A DNA stretch of 38,446 bases from an uncultured Alteromonadaceae bacterium (GTDB taxonomy: Bacteria; Pseudomonadota; Gammaproteobacteria; Enterobacterales; Alteromonadaceae): positions 1-38,446 of the forward strand of contig CATMRP010000026.1 in NCBI GenBank assembly GCA_950073835.1, in the 5' to 3' direction. This document shows, piece by piece, positions 1 to 10,300 of this stretch. The stretch's first letter is position 1. Every line of letters starts with the position of its first letter. A program made the translations under genes and the position numbers. A model generated the notes under the pieces. It worked only from the letters and a program-made list of their open reading frames with translations. It was not told the DNA's origin and did not search any database.

Positions 1-797
1 CGCTGGAGGTTTTCACGCAGCCATTGCAGACGCTCGCGGGTTTTCACGAACACCACGGCGCTGGTGATTTGTTCCTTGAGAATTTTTTCCAGTAAGGCAA
101 GTTTATGCTCAAGGTTATCGGCCAGGTGATACCACTGGTGAATCTTGGCTTTCTCGCGACGCGGTGGATCGGCTTCGATGATTGCAGGCTCATTAAGCAG
201 ATCATTAGCGAAGTGACGCACGCCAGCCCCTTCCAGCGTGGCCGAGAACAACATATTCTGTTTACGCCAGCGGGCTTCAGCAGCGATTTGATTGACGATC
301 CCGGAAAAGCCCATATCCAGCATGCGGTCGGCTTCATCCAGAATTAAACATTCAATATCACGGCAATCTGCCGATTCCTGTTCGATGTGTTCAAATAGAC
401 GGCCGGGCGTAGCAACCAGAATATCGAGATTTTGGGACAGGGTTTCCCGGTCGGTGCCGTAGTTAATACCGCCGGTGATCACACCGCAGATCAGATCGGT
501 GTGGCGGGTTACCGCAACGGCTTGCTCGTAAACCTGCAATGCCAGTTCGCGGGTTGGGGTCAATACCAGAATACGGGTAGCGCCTGGCTGCTTGCGCGGA
601 AAATCCAGCAGAAACTGGCAGGCCGGTAGTAAAAAGCCCAGGGTTTTACCTGTGCCGGTTGGGGCAGAGGCCAGAATGTCCTTACCTTCCATGGCTACCG
701 GTACCACCATGGACTGGATGGTGGTGGGGCGGCTCAGGCCCATGTCGGCCAGTGCCCGGCACAGGTCATCGTCTAATTCTAGTTGTTCGAATGTCAT
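1..797 (-). CDS. srmB: DEAD-box ATP-dependent RNA helicase, SrmB-like (5' part; gene runs off the left edge)
   Basis: The minus strand from the ATG at 795-797 is open to the window edge, giving the first 265 residues of a protein of normally about 400. It shows a Q motif around residues 3-28, Walker A APTGTGKT at 45-52, a PTREL motif, the DEAD box in LILDEADRMLDMG near residue 155 and the SAT motif in LFSATLEG. These define the first RecA-like domain of a DEAD-box helicase; the second domain begins near the edge. The N-terminus (MTFEQLELDDDLCRAL) resembles SrmB, which helps assemble the 50S ribosomal subunit, more than RhlE, RhlB or DeaD. The assignment within the family is from recalled similarity. 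No strong Shine-Dalgarno is visible. cca lies upstream on the same strand with a 47-base gap. Confidence 0.88.
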   Translation of the reverse strand, partial: MTFEQLELDDDLCRALADMGLSRPTTIQSMVVPVAMEGKDILASAPTGTGKTLGFLLPACQFLLDFPRKQPGATRILVLTPTRELALQVYEQAVAVTRHTDLICGVITGGINYGTDRETLSQNLDILVATPGRLFEHIEQESADCRDIECLILDEADRMLDMGFSGIVNQIAAEARWRKQNMLFSATLEGAGVRHFANDLLNEPAIIEADPPRREKAKIHQWYHLADNLEHKLALLEKILKEQITSAVVFVKTRERLQWLRENLQ

Positions 798-844
798 AAA
801 AATACGTCTGTCGCATGAATGGCGCTATTGTAGCATTAAATCTG

Positions 845-1957
845 CTAAACGCCGTGATTTGTGATGCTCTGTTCAATCAGGTCTAGCCGTTGCTGGCTGA
901 GTTGCTGTTTGATGTCGGGGCCTTGATACCCGGCAGTAATAATGGCTTTGACATCTACCTGATTAGCCGCTGTAAGGGCACTCGTAAATACCGTATTAAA
1001 ATGCTGCCCGTGCTCGGGGTAGACAACAGTAAACAACGGCATCAGGCGCTCAAGCCGTTCGGGACGGCGCCAGGCATCGCAGGTATTGAGCGCCTGAAGT
1101 AGCCATTCGCTCTGGTGAATAGATTCGGCCAGTGAAGGCAGTATTTTTGCTGCCAGTTGCGCACAGTCGGCTTGCTGATTTGGCACCTTGAGTCTTTTTT
1201 GCAGTGCTTCTAAAGCCGGCTGCTCAAGGGGCCAACATACTGAGGCCCAGCGAACGGATAAGGGCTGTTCAGATGCTGCTGCATGCTGCAGTGACGCTGA
1301 TTTTGACTCATCAGATATTACCGCTTCAATTTCCGGCATCCAGGCTTTCAGTGCGCCGCATTGCTGTAAAACTCTAAAATACACTTCGGGGTTATCTTCC
1401 ATAAGCGCGCGGCGTGTCTCCTGCCATACGCGTTCAGCACTTAATTGGCGGATATCGTCTGAGGCGGCCATGGTTTGCATTAGAGTCATGGTTTCGTGTG
1501 CCACGGAAAACCCCAGGTAAGCGTAGCGGGCTGCAAACCGTGCAACCCGGAATATACGCAGTGGATCCTCGCTGAATGCCGCAGAGACGTGGCGCAGTAT
1601 ACGCTGCTGCAAATCTGCCTGACCATTGTAGGGGTCAATGAGTTCACCGCTGGCGGATTGTGCCATGGCATTAATAGTGAGATCCCGGCGCAGCAGGTCT
1701 TCTTCAAGAGTCACATCGGGCGTAGCATGGCAGCTAAAACCAGTATAGCCGCCGCCGGTTTTTCTTTCGGTGCGGGCGAGGGCATATTCTTCCTGAGTTT
1801 GCGGGTGCAGGAACACCGGGAAGTCCTTGCCTACCTGCGTATAGCCCTCTGCCAGTAACTGCGCCGGCGTTGCGCCCACTACTACCCAGTCACGCTCGGT
1901 GACTTTGCGATGAAGTAATTTGTCGCGTACTGCGCCGCCAACCAGATATACCTGCAT
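845..1957 (-). CDS. cca: CCA tRNA nucleotidyltransferase (Cca) with degenerate HD region
   Basis: The enzyme adds or repairs the 3' CCA end of tRNA. From the ATG at 1955-1957 the protein has 370 residues and starts MQVYLVGGAVRD, aligning with E. coli Cca; an in-frame GTG at 1961-1963 adds only two residues. The nucleotidyltransferase head is present: GGAVRD at 7-12, ERD at 21-23 (E. coli has DRD, so the first metal carboxylate is Glu), RRDLTINAMAQ at 90-100, and the DPLRIFRVARFAARY block near 131-145. E. coli Cca is about 412 residues and carries a C-terminal HD phosphohydrolase domain. Here the segment matching its RFATLCHDL reads RWASVCWPL, so HD is WP (residues 242-243), and about 40 residues around the domain, including the His-rich loop, are missing. 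CCA addition should remain; the phosphatase and phosphodiesterase activities are probably lost. Confidence 0.93.
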   Translation of the reverse strand: MQVYLVGGAVRDKLLHRKVTERDWVVVGATPAQLLAEGYTQVGKDFPVFLHPQTQEEYALARTERKTGGGYTGFSCHATPDVTLEEDLLRRDLTINAMAQSASGELIDPYNGQADLQQRILRHVSAAFSEDPLRIFRVARFAARYAYLGFSVAHETMTLMQTMAASDDIRQLSAERVWQETRRALMEDNPEVYFRVLQQCGALKAWMPEIEAVISDESKSASLQHAAASEQPLSVRWASVCWPLEQPALEALQKRLKVPNQQADCAQLAAKILPSLAESIHQSEWLLQALNTCDAWRRPERLERLMPLFTVVYPEHGQHFNTVFTSALTAANQVDVKAIITAGYQGPDIKQQLSQQRLDLIEQSITNHGV

Positions 1958-2038
1958 GCTCACAATCTGCTGTTGAAAAATGTACCGTTAAAAGATGGGC
2001 TTATTATGCCTGAGTAAGCGCCTGAAAACACGGTGTTG

Positions 2039-2066
2039 TTGACTTCAACCGACAGTCTGATAGTTT
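2039..2066 (+). promoter_or_regulatory. possible gspA promoter
   Basis: TTGACT at 2039-2044 is followed after 16 bases by TAGTTT at 2061-2066, upstream of the gspA ATG at 2099. The -35 is good and the -10 is poor, so this is a weak prediction. Confidence 0.3.
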
Positions 2067-2098
2067 ACCGGACATATGGACAGTTCAGTTGATAAAAC

Positions 2099-3004
2099 AT
2101 GTTTTTACAATATTTCGGATTAACTGATAATCCGTTTTCCATCGCGCCCAATCCGGATTACCTGTATATGAGCCCACGCCACAAGGAAGCGCTGGCGCAT
2201 CTGACCTTTGGATTACGGGAAAGTGGCGGCTTTGTAATGCTGACCGGCGAAGTGGGCACCGGCAAAACTACCGTTTCACGAAAGTTGCTGCAACAGTTGC
2301 CCGACTCAACACAGGTCGCGATGATCCTGAATCCCACTTTATCAGCCATTGAACTGCTGGCAACGGTTTGCGATGAGCTCAATATCGAAACCGACCCTAA
2401 CCAGGCCAGCCTGAAATATTTTACCGATAAGATTTTGCAAAAACTGGCAGATAACCATAACGCCGGTAAAAACACCGTGCTGATGATAGATGAAGCGCAA
2501 CACCTGTTACCGGAAGTGCTTGAGCAACTGCGATTGTTGACTAACCTGGAAACCAACCGCGAAAAGCTGCTTAAGGTGGTGCTGATTGGTCAGCCTGAAC
2601 TACAGCAATTGTTAAAACGTAATGAACTACGCCAATTAGCACAGCGGATCACTGCACGCTATCATTTGTTACCACTCAATGCTGAGGAGGTGAAGGCTTA
2701 CGTGAATCACCGTCTGAGTGTGGCTAACGGCGATATTTCGGTATTCAGTGCCGCCACGGTGCGCACCATGTACCGGGTAACAGCCGGGATCCCGCGGGTG
2801 ATCAATCTGCTTTGCGACAGGGCAATGACCCTGGCATTTACTCAGCAAAAACCAGTGGTGAAAAAACACCTGTTTTTGGCGGCAGCAGAACAAATTTTAG
2901 GTGAAGATGTTGTACAGCAACGCCTGCGTGGACGACAAACGTTGATATACGCGGGGATTTTCTTAAGTGCCTTGGTGGGCGGTTATTTATGGGGCATGGC
3001 ATGA
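2099..3004 (+). CDS. gspA: GspA/ExeA-like AAA ATPase, short form
   Basis: The 301-residue protein starts MFLQYFGLTDNPFSIAPNP, the typical opening of the ExeA/GspA/MshM ATPase family. Walker A is GEVGTGKTT near residues 51-59, Walker B is VLMIDEAQH near 130, and RITARYHL and GIPRVINLLCDRA are further family blocks. A single predicted membrane segment lies at the C-terminus (about residues 281-300). GspA of Aeromonas and Vibrio (about 500 residues or more) continues into a periplasmic peptidoglycan-binding domain, which is absent here. The role inferred from the next gene is to work with GspB in placing the type II secretin through the cell wall. The stop overlaps the gspB start (ATGA), suggesting translational coupling. 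An MshM-like role is the main alternative; no msh or other gsp genes are nearby. Confidence 0.75.
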   Translation: MFLQYFGLTDNPFSIAPNPDYLYMSPRHKEALAHLTFGLRESGGFVMLTGEVGTGKTTVSRKLLQQLPDSTQVAMILNPTLSAIELLATVCDELNIETDPNQASLKYFTDKILQKLADNHNAGKNTVLMIDEAQHLLPEVLEQLRLLTNLETNREKLLKVVLIGQPELQQLLKRNELRQLAQRITARYHLLPLNAEEVKAYVNHRLSVANGDISVFSAATVRTMYRVTAGIPRVINLLCDRAMTLAFTQQKPVVKKHLFLAAAEQILGEDVVQQRLRGRQTLIYAGIFLSALVGGYLWGMA

Positions 3005-4071
3005 ACCAGATCATCCCCATTGAACAAGCTACGCCTGGCATGATGATTGTGCAGGTGACAGCGCAAAATGGCCCGGTAAAAATTAAAAAGTCGGGCCTTA
3101 TTACCAGTGACGCCATGGTCCAGGGATTAATTGAAATGGGCGTTCAGGAAATTGAATATGATCCCGAGCAAACTGTTGAAATCTGTACCGATGAAACGCT
3201 GGTGAGTACCGAACGAACACCCACTCAGGCGTTATTGCGCGGGCAATACGACACCCGTGCGCAAAAGACCGACAGTGCCATTAGCGATCAGTTTAACCGC
3301 AGCTTGTTTTTGCCTACGGTAAATGGTTTGCCCGGGCAATGGCAGCGCGTGTTTAAGCCCCTTATCACCGGCTTACTGCTATTAGTGGGGGGCGGCGCCT
3401 CTGGTTATTTACTGGCTGTCGGGCCTGCGATGCTTGCGCAGCTGTTAGAGGCGCCGGATAATATAAGTGAACGGGTTGTGAGTCAGGCGGTCGGCGCTGC
3501 GCCGCCTGCGGTACCAGGCTCACCTGCAGCACAAGTCGAGGATGCAAAGGCTTCTGTCGATACGGAAGCTAGATTAGAAGAAAGCAATTCGTCAGAGTTG
3601 CCTGCGTCAAACCGGTTGGCTGAAGCGACAACCGAGACCGCCGCGACAGAGCCGGATATTACCCCGGTAGAGGTAGCACAAAGCATTGAGTCAACTGCCA
3701 GTGAAAGCGATAAAGTAGCAGTGTCGGCCGAGTTAATGGCCCGCTTTAACAAAGTCCTCACCGATCTGGAACAAGAAGAAGCCCGCGGGGTAGAGCCGTC
3801 CGCTTCCGAAACCGTGGTGACGGTTCATGATGATATTCAGCGGGTGGATCAATTGCCGGCGCGTTTACTTACCCGTTTACCGGCTATGGATTTCAGTGCC
3901 CATATGTATGCCTCTGCACCGGCTGACCGTTGGGTCAGAGTGAATGGCAGTGATAAAGGGGAAGGTGATTGGATTGCAGACCGTGTTCAGATTGTTAATA
4001 TTGAAGCGCAACGAGTGATTTTGCGCTTTGAGGGGGAAGTGTTTAGCATGACAGCGCTCACCGACTGGTAA
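3001..4071 (+). CDS. gspB: GspB-like protein with N-terminal DUF3391-like domain
   Basis: An upstream ATG at 2989 exists, but the ATG at 3001 overlaps the gspA stop and starts MNQIIPIEQATPGMMIVQV, so it is preferred (356 residues). Residues 1-60 resemble the DUF3391 domain usually found at the N-terminus of HD-GYP proteins. A predicted transmembrane helix follows at about 120-145, then a long low-complexity Ala/Glu/Ser-rich stretch (about 155-270). The last 75 residues (LLTRLPAMDFSAHMYASAPA through VILRFEGEVFSMTALTDW) match the periplasmic GspB domain. In established systems GspA and GspB help the secretin assemble. The DUF3391-like block before the membrane helix is unusual for GspB. The gene is convergent with the HD-GYP gene, 18 bases away. 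Confidence 0.8.
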   Translation: MNQIIPIEQATPGMMIVQVTAQNGPVKIKKSGLITSDAMVQGLIEMGVQEIEYDPEQTVEICTDETLVSTERTPTQALLRGQYDTRAQKTDSAISDQFNRSLFLPTVNGLPGQWQRVFKPLITGLLLLVGGGASGYLLAVGPAMLAQLLEAPDNISERVVSQAVGAAPPAVPGSPAAQVEDAKASVDTEARLEESNSSELPASNRLAEATTETAATEPDITPVEVAQSIESTASESDKVAVSAELMARFNKVLTDLEQEEARGVEPSASETVVTVHDDIQRVDQLPARLLTRLPAMDFSAHMYASAPADRWVRVNGSDKGEGDWIADRVQIVNIEAQRVILRFEGEVFSMTALTDW

Positions 4072-4089
4072 TTTCTATACAGCAGAATA

Positions 4090-5307
4090 TTATTCACTTA
4101 CCTGTGGAATGAACACCTCTGTGAAAAATTTAGGTAGATTAATAGCAAATTCATCGGGGCCAATACTGCTTTCTATCTCATCGCTGCTTTTGGCCAGATC
4201 CAGCCGTTTTATTTCCTGAAAATGGCCGCTGTTGATACTGTAAAACGTCATCACCTGCGGTTGTAACAGGTTAGACGGGTTGCGTCGGCTGACAATACCC
4301 AGCTTGCCACTTTTCAGCTTAACCAGTGAACCAATCGGGTAGATGCCAAGCACGCCAATCAGGCGGTTTACCAGCGATTGCTCAAGGCCTTTGTTGTTAG
4401 CCAGTGCTTTGATTACTTTACTGGTCGGCAGCGCACTGCCAAATGGTGCGGACATGCCCAGTTGGGAAAATTCATCAACCACGGCTGCGAGCTGCGCCAG
4501 CGGCTCTATATCCTGACCGCTGAGACCTTTAGGATAGCCCGAGCCATCAATTCGTTCATGGTGCTGGCTGACGATGTCTTTGACTACTTCAGGCAGATCA
4601 TCGCTATGTTCTATGGCCGCCAGGGACTCATCGACGTGGGTCTTATACATCATTAAATCGGTGCCGCTGAGTTGCTCTTCTGGCACGCAGAGCTCGGCTG
4701 GCAACTTCACCATACCGGTATCCATTAACAGCCCGGCCAGGCTGGCATACTCCACAGATTGCTGATCAAACCCGGCGGCGTCGGCCAGAATGGCCATATG
4801 AATACTGCAATTTAGCGAGTGCTCCAGCAGGCAATCATTGCCCCGTTGAACTATGGATAAACAGATCATCGCCGCCTGGTTTTCAAATACGCATTCCAGA
4901 ATATCCTGAGTCAGTGTGGTGAGTTTATTAACGTCAGCCCCTTTACCAGACTTTAACTGGTTGAGGAAGTTTTGTTGAATTGCCATGGCTTTCTGGAACA
5001 GCTGCTCAGCGGCCATCAGGCCCTCGCTGGTTAGCGGCTTAATGCTGACTTCATGGCTAACATCGCTGACTGGCTTCACTTCGGTGGATGGTTCGGGTGC
5101 TTCTGAGGAACAGGGCTCAGCGGTTGGTGCTTTGCCTTTGTCGGTGTCAATTTCGACAAATTCAACACCTTTGTTGCGCAACTGTGTAATCACGGCGTCT
5201 GAACGGACGATACCTTTGGAGCGTACTTTAACCTTGCCGGATTCATCGAGTACCCGATTAACGTACATGCCCGGGGCTAAATCATCGATGGCAATTCGTT
5301 GTAGCAT
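4090..5307 (-). CDS. DUF3391 and HD-GYP domain protein with altered HD motif
   Basis: The 405-residue soluble protein has an N-terminal DUF3391 domain (about 1-60: IDDLAPGMYVNRV...SDAVITQLRNKGVEFVEID), a charged linker to about 85, and an HD-GYP domain from about 110. HD-GYP proteins hydrolyse cyclic di-GMP. The HHE..DGSGYP.GL block is intact (H249, H250, E251, D254, GYP 257-259), and EHS (H163) and the later Asp (D278) are present. The canonical HDIGK motif instead reads MDTGM at 195-199, so the metal-binding His is Met. Activity may be lost or changed, and a binding or scaffold role is possible. A strong ribosome binding site (GGAGAGGAA) precedes the ATG, supporting this start. Confidence 0.85.
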   Translation of the reverse strand: MLQRIAIDDLAPGMYVNRVLDESGKVKVRSKGIVRSDAVITQLRNKGVEFVEIDTDKGKAPTAEPCSSEAPEPSTEVKPVSDVSHEVSIKPLTSEGLMAAEQLFQKAMAIQQNFLNQLKSGKGADVNKLTTLTQDILECVFENQAAMICLSIVQRGNDCLLEHSLNCSIHMAILADAAGFDQQSVEYASLAGLLMDTGMVKLPAELCVPEEQLSGTDLMMYKTHVDESLAAIEHSDDLPEVVKDIVSQHHERIDGSGYPKGLSGQDIEPLAQLAAVVDEFSQLGMSAPFGSALPTSKVIKALANNKGLEQSLVNRLIGVLGIYPIGSLVKLKSGKLGIVSRRNPSNLLQPQVMTFYSINSGHFQEIKRLDLAKSSDEIESSIGPDEFAINLPKFFTEVFIPQVSE

Positions 5308-5382
5308 TTCCTCTCCAGGCCAAGCTTATTACGTAAATGTGCGTTTTGCTAACTATAGCCTAACTGTATAAAGATGAAATGA

Positions 5383-5426
5383 AAAAAATGAAAATGCCGC
5401 TCATCTGGATCAAATAAGCGGCGTTT
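5383..5426 (-). terminator. probable leu operon terminator
   Basis: Reading the minus strand, GCCGCT (5422-5417) pairs with AGCGGC (5401-5396) across a 15-base loop just after leuD, followed by ATTTTCATTTTTTT. The stem is short but sits in the right place. Confidence 0.65.
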
Positions 5427-5434
5427 AGCAGAGT

Positions 5435-6046
5435 TTAAAGCCAGGCTGGTTGTTTGGCTTCGAAGGACTCAATGTCGTCGGTCAGTTCAAGGGTCTGGCC
5501 GATAGCATCCAGGCCTTTTACCAAGTTGTTTTTGTGGTGTTCAGCAATGTCAAATGTCATGCTGGTATCACCTACTGAAACGGTTTGTGCTGGCAGGTCG
5601 ATGCTGATGACAGCACTGGCATCTTTGGCCACGGCCGTAAACAGCACGTCCATTTCACTGCTGCTCAGGGCGATGGGCAGTAGCTGGTTGTTCATGCAGT
5701 TTCCGTAAAAGATGTCAGCAAAGCTGGTCGCGATAACCGCTTTAAAGCCAAAGTCGGTTAATGCCCAGGGCGCGTGTTCACGGCTTGAACCACAACCGAA
5801 GTTTTCCCGGGCCAGCAAAATAGCGGCGCCCTGATGTTCCGGTTTATTCAGCACGAACTCAGGATTAGGCTCTTTTTCTTCCAGATCCAGATAACGCCAG
5901 TCGTGAAACAGGTGCTTACCAAAGCCGGCGCGGCTGACACTGGTTAAAAATTGCTTGGGAATAATCTGATCGGTATCGACATTGGCCTGGTCAAGCGGGC
6001 AGGCGGTGCCGGTCAGGGTGGTAATGCCTGTGGTAGTCTGGCTCAT
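5435..6046 (-). CDS. leuD: 3-isopropylmalate dehydratase, small subunit
   Basis: The 203-residue protein is the small swivel subunit of isopropylmalate isomerase, which with LeuC converts 2-isopropylmalate to 3-isopropylmalate in leucine synthesis. [11 protein letters not shown] near residues 21-31 and [15 protein letters not shown] near 83-97 are family signatures, and the length matches E. coli LeuD (201). It is the last gene of leuABCD, three bases after leuC, and is followed by the probable operon terminator. Confidence 0.97.
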   Translation of the reverse strand: MSQTTTGITTLTGTACPLDQANVDTDQIIPKQFLTSVSRAGFGKHLFHDWRYLDLEEKEPNPEFVLNKPEHQGAAILLARENFGCGSSREHAPWALTDFGFKAVIATSFADIFYGNCMNNQLLPIALSSSEMDVLFTAVAKDASAVISIDLPAQTVSVGDTSMTFDIAEHHKNNLVKGLDAIGQTLELTDDIESFEAKQPAWL

Positions 6047-6049
6047 AAA

Positions 6050-7450
6050 TTACTCCTGAAAATCTCTGACGTCGGCAAACTTACCGCGTAACGCGGCAGC
6101 AGCGGCCATGGCGGGGCTCACCAGATGGGTGCGGGCGCCACGGCCCTGGCGGCCTTCAAAGTTACGGTTACTGGTAGATGCACAGCGATCACCCGCAGTT
6201 AACAGGTCGTCGTTCATACCCAGACACATTGAACAGCCCGGTAAGCGCCATTCAAAACCGGCGTCTTTAAATATAACGTCGAGCTTTTCTTCTTCAGCCT
6301 GGCGTTTAACCGCCGCTGAACCCGGCACCACCATAGCGGTAACGTTTGGGGCTACCTTGCCTTGTTTGGCAATGTGCGCCGCAGCGCGTAAATCTTCGAT
6401 GCGGCTGTTAGTACACGAACCGATGAACACATGAGAAACCGGCACATCACCTAATTTCTCACCGGCTTTCAGGCCCATGTATTGCAGGGCTTTGCGAGCT
6501 GATTCCTGTTCAACGCTGTCGGTGAAATCGTCCGGGCCGGGGACCGGATCGTTAACGCCAATAACCTGGCCGGGGTTGGTGCCCCAGGTAACCTGTGGTG
6601 TGATATCTTTGGCTTCAAGCTCTACCACGGTATCAAAGGCGGCATCATCGTCTGAATACAGTGTTTGCCAGTATTCAACAGCAGCGTCCCAGTCGGCACC
6701 CTGTGGGGCAAACTCACGGCCTTTAAGATAATCAAAGGTAGTTTGGTCTGGCGCAATCATACCTGCCTTGGCACCTGCTTCGATGCTCATGTTACAGATG
6801 GTCATACGCTCTTCCATTGATAAGGCTTCGATAGCTTCTCCGCAGTATTCAATAACATGAGCGGTGGCACCGGCGTGACCAATCTTACCAATGATGGCCA
6901 GAATGATGTCTTTGGCGGTAATGCCTACTGCCAGTTTACCATTGACTTTGATCTGCATGGTTTTGCCACGGCTTTGCTTAAGCGTTTGCGTAGCCAGAAC
7001 GTGTTCTACCTGCGAGGTACCGATACCGAATGCCAAGGCGCCAAACGCGCCGTGGGTAGCGGTATGTGAATCACCGCACACGACGGTCATGCCCGGCAGG
7101 ATTAAGCCCAGCTCAGGACCCATTACGTGGACGATCCCTTGCTTCTGGTGACCCACAGGGAAGAGTTTTACGCCATGCTCTTCGCAGTTTTCGGCCAGGG
7201 TTTGCAGTTGTAGTTTGTTTTGCGGACCACAGGCATCCAGCGCCAGGCTACGGGTAGAAATCGAGTGATCCATCGTGGCAAAAGTACGGTCCGGTCGGCG
7301 TACCTTACGGCCTTTTTCGTTCAGTCCGGCAAAAGCCTGCGGACTGGTGACTTCGTGGATCAGATGACGGTCGATGTAAATCAGGCTGTCATCACCCAAC
7401 TGGCTGATGATGTGGGCCTGCCACACCTTGTCGTATAATGTTTTAGCCAT
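6050..7450 (-). CDS. leuC: 3-isopropylmalate dehydratase, large subunit
   Basis: The 466-residue protein is the [4Fe-4S] catalytic subunit of isopropylmalate isomerase, an aconitase-family enzyme. Cluster ligands are visible in [12 protein letters not shown] (Cys near 347) and [13 protein letters not shown] (two Cys near 407 and 410). The N-terminus ([20 protein letters not shown]) and the total length equal those of E. coli LeuC. It lies 6 bases after leuB and 3 bases before leuD, as expected for one transcript. Confidence 0.97.
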   Translation of the reverse strand: MAKTLYDKVWQAHIISQLGDDSLIYIDRHLIHEVTSPQAFAGLNEKGRKVRRPDRTFATMDHSISTRSLALDACGPQNKLQLQTLAENCEEHGVKLFPVGHQKQGIVHVMGPELGLILPGMTVVCGDSHTATHGAFGALAFGIGTSQVEHVLATQTLKQSRGKTMQIKVNGKLAVGITAKDIILAIIGKIGHAGATAHVIEYCGEAIEALSMEERMTICNMSIEAGAKAGMIAPDQTTFDYLKGREFAPQGADWDAAVEYWQTLYSDDDAAFDTVVELEAKDITPQVTWGTNPGQVIGVNDPVPGPDDFTDSVEQESARKALQYMGLKAGEKLGDVPVSHVFIGSCTNSRIEDLRAAAHIAKQGKVAPNVTAMVVPGSAAVKRQAEEEKLDVIFKDAGFEWRLPGCSMCLGMNDDLLTAGDRCASTSNRNFEGRQGRGARTHLVSPAMAAAAALRGKFADVRDFQE

Positions 7451-7456
7451 GAATAA

Positions 7457-8554
<1,098 letters not shown>

Positions 8555-10114
8555 TTATACTCCTGCTACGCGTTCTTGTTGGTTCTTCTGCTGATCAATC
8601 TGGTCAGCAAGGTAAGTGTTGTTTAAAACGAAAATCAATGCTTTAACACCGGCTTCAACGATATCTGTGGCCAGACCCAGACCATGGAAACGGCGGCCTT
8701 TGTATTCAGTGATAACGCTAACCGAGGCCAGCGCATCAGCACCTTCGCCTTTAGAATCTAATTTAAAGTCGACCACTTCCAGGTCATTGTGACCCAGCAT
8801 CGACATAATGGCTTTGTACGAGGCATCTACCGGACCGTTACCGGTCTCACAACGGGTCACCAGTTCATCGCCAATTTTTAACTGCACGGTAGCGCTGGGG
8901 ATTATTTCTTTCCCTGACGTGGCGTGCAAATAGGTTAACTGATAGTGCGCCTGATCGTGTTTTTGCTGATCGAAAAACAGCAGCGCTTCTAAATCATAGT
9001 CGTAAACCTGGCCTTTTTTGTCGGCCAGATTCAAAAATGCCGAATAAATGGCTTCTAAATCGTAATCGGTATCTTTATAACCCAGTTCCTGTAAACGGTG
9101 CTTGATAACGTGACGTCCGGAACGAGAGGTCATGTTAAGGTTATTTTTGTTAATACCCACACTCTCAGGTGTCATGATCTCATAGGTGTTTTGCGCTTTT
9201 AAGACACCGTCCTGATGGATACCTGAAGAATGACTAAAGGCGTTGGCTCCTACGATGGCTTTGTTTGCCTGCACCGGCATATTACACAACTGGCTGACCA
9301 GCTTTGAGGTACGGCTTATCTCTTTACTGTTAATGTTGGTGTTTAAACCATACAAGGCGTGGCGGGTTTGCAGGATCATCGCGATTTCTTCCAGCGAGCT
9401 GTTACCCGCACGCTCACCAATACCGTTAATTGTGGCTTCTACCTGACGGGCTCCATTTTCAATCGCCGCCAGTGAGTTAGCTACTGCCAGTCCCAAATCA
9501 TTGTGACAGTGCACAGAAATCGTGGCTTTATCAATGTTAGGTACACGCTCGAATAACTGGCGGATAATGCCGCCGAACTCGGTTGGTGTAGTATAGCCTA
9601 CGGTATCCGGAATATTGACCGTAGTGGCGCCGGCGGTAATTACTGCCTCGACCATACGGGCTAAGTAACCGATTTCGGTACGTCCGGCATCCTCACACGA
9701 AAACTCTACGTCGTCGGTATAATTGCGCGCGCGCTTAACCGCGGCAATAGCCATTTCAACAACGTCATCCTGAGATTTACGTAACTTATTATTGACGTGA
9801 ATTTCGGATGTGGCAATAAAGGTATGAATGCGGAACTGGTCTGCTACTTTCAGAGCTTCGCCGCAGGCATCAATATCGGCCGGTACCGCACGGGCTAAAC
9901 CAGCGACTGTTGAGTTCTTGATTTCTTTGGCAATCATTTGTACAGATTTGAAATCGCCCGGTGATGATACCGGAAAGCCTGCTTCGATAATATCAACGCC
10001 AAGACGCTCGAGAGCCAGCGCGATCTGCAGTTTTTCTTTAACACTTAAACTGGCAGGCAAAGCTTGTTCGCCGTCACGCAAGGTCGTATCAAATATTTTT
10101 ACCTGATTCGTCAT
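8555..10114 (-). CDS. leuA: 2-isopropylmalate synthase
   Basis: The 519-residue enzyme condenses acetyl-CoA with 2-ketoisovalerate, the committed step of leucine synthesis. The catalytic barrel shows [16 protein letters not shown] near residues 9-24, the [13 protein letters not shown] metal-binding block near 202-214, and [14 protein letters not shown]. Residues from about 390 onward form the C-terminal domain that in this family binds leucine for feedback inhibition ([12 protein letters not shown] is visible). It is the first structural gene of leuABCD and is preceded by an attenuator, so it should be controlled both by leucine feedback and by leucyl-tRNA charging. Confidence 0.97.
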   Translation of the reverse strand: MTNQVKIFDTTLRDGEQALPASLSVKEKLQIALALERLGVDIIEAGFPVSSPGDFKSVQMIAKEIKNSTVAGLARAVPADIDACGEALKVADQFRIHTFIATSEIHVNNKLRKSQDDVVEMAIAAVKRARNYTDDVEFSCEDAGRTEIGYLARMVEAVITAGATTVNIPDTVGYTTPTEFGGIIRQLFERVPNIDKATISVHCHNDLGLAVANSLAAIENGARQVEATINGIGERAGNSSLEEIAMILQTRHALYGLNTNINSKEISRTSKLVSQLCNMPVQANKAIVGANAFSHSSGIHQDGVLKAQNTYEIMTPESVGINKNNLNMTSRSGRHVIKHRLQELGYKDTDYDLEAIYSAFLNLADKKGQVYDYDLEALLFFDQQKHDQAHYQLTYLHATSGKEIIPSATVQLKIGDELVTRCETGNGPVDASYKAIMSMLGHNDLEVVDFKLDSKGEGADALASVSVITEYKGRRFHGLGLATDIVEAGVKALIFVLNNTYLADQIDQQKNQQERVAGV

Positions 10115-10138
10115 GGCTGTCTCTCGTTGATTTTAGTT

Positions 10139-10168
10139 AAAAAAAAACCCGTGCTCTGCACGGGTTTT
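10139..10168 (-). terminator. leu operon attenuator (intrinsic terminator ahead of leuA)
   Basis: A perfect 11-base-pair stem is formed by AAAACCCGTGC (10168-10158 on the minus strand) and GCACGGGTTTT (10154-10144) with a 3-base loop, followed by an uninterrupted T run (10147-10139). It lies between the leader peptide and leuA. A second copy of GCACGGG at 10202-10196 can pair with the 5' arm instead, giving an antiterminator. Confidence 0.93.
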
Positions 10169-10192
10169 GTGTATTGATTCGATGGTCGCAAT

Positions 10193-10252
10193 CTACCCGT
10201 GCAATCTGGCTGCCATAAGGAGTAGAAGAGATAGAATAAACGTACGCGGCAT
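10193..10252 (-). CDS. leuL: leu operon leader peptide
   Basis: The 19-residue ORF on the minus strand reads MPRTFILSLLLLMAARLHG. Six residues are leucine, four of them consecutive (CTT CTA CTC CTT), with another CTA just before. AAAAGG lies about 8 bases upstream of the ATG as a ribosome binding site. The ORF sits between a sigma70-like promoter and the terminator that precedes leuA, the usual place of a leu attenuation leader. Its last codons (TTG CAC GGG TAG) contain GCACGGG, which can pair with the 5' arm of the terminator. A ribosome stalled at the leucine codons would leave this strand free and permit readthrough; a ribosome reaching the stop would cover it and allow termination. The mechanism is inferred from these pairings and from the known behaviour of enterobacterial leu leaders. 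Confidence 0.9.
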   Translation of the reverse strand: MPRTFILSLLLLMAARLHG

Positions 10253-10300
10253 TAGTAAAACCTTTTGGTTGCTGCATGTGCGACCTTTCCGATGCCCGAC

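Noticed and set aside
2158-2556. 132-codon ORF on the minus strand inside gspA
   Set aside because: It lies wholly antisense to a well-supported ATPase gene and has a composition typical of a shadow frame.
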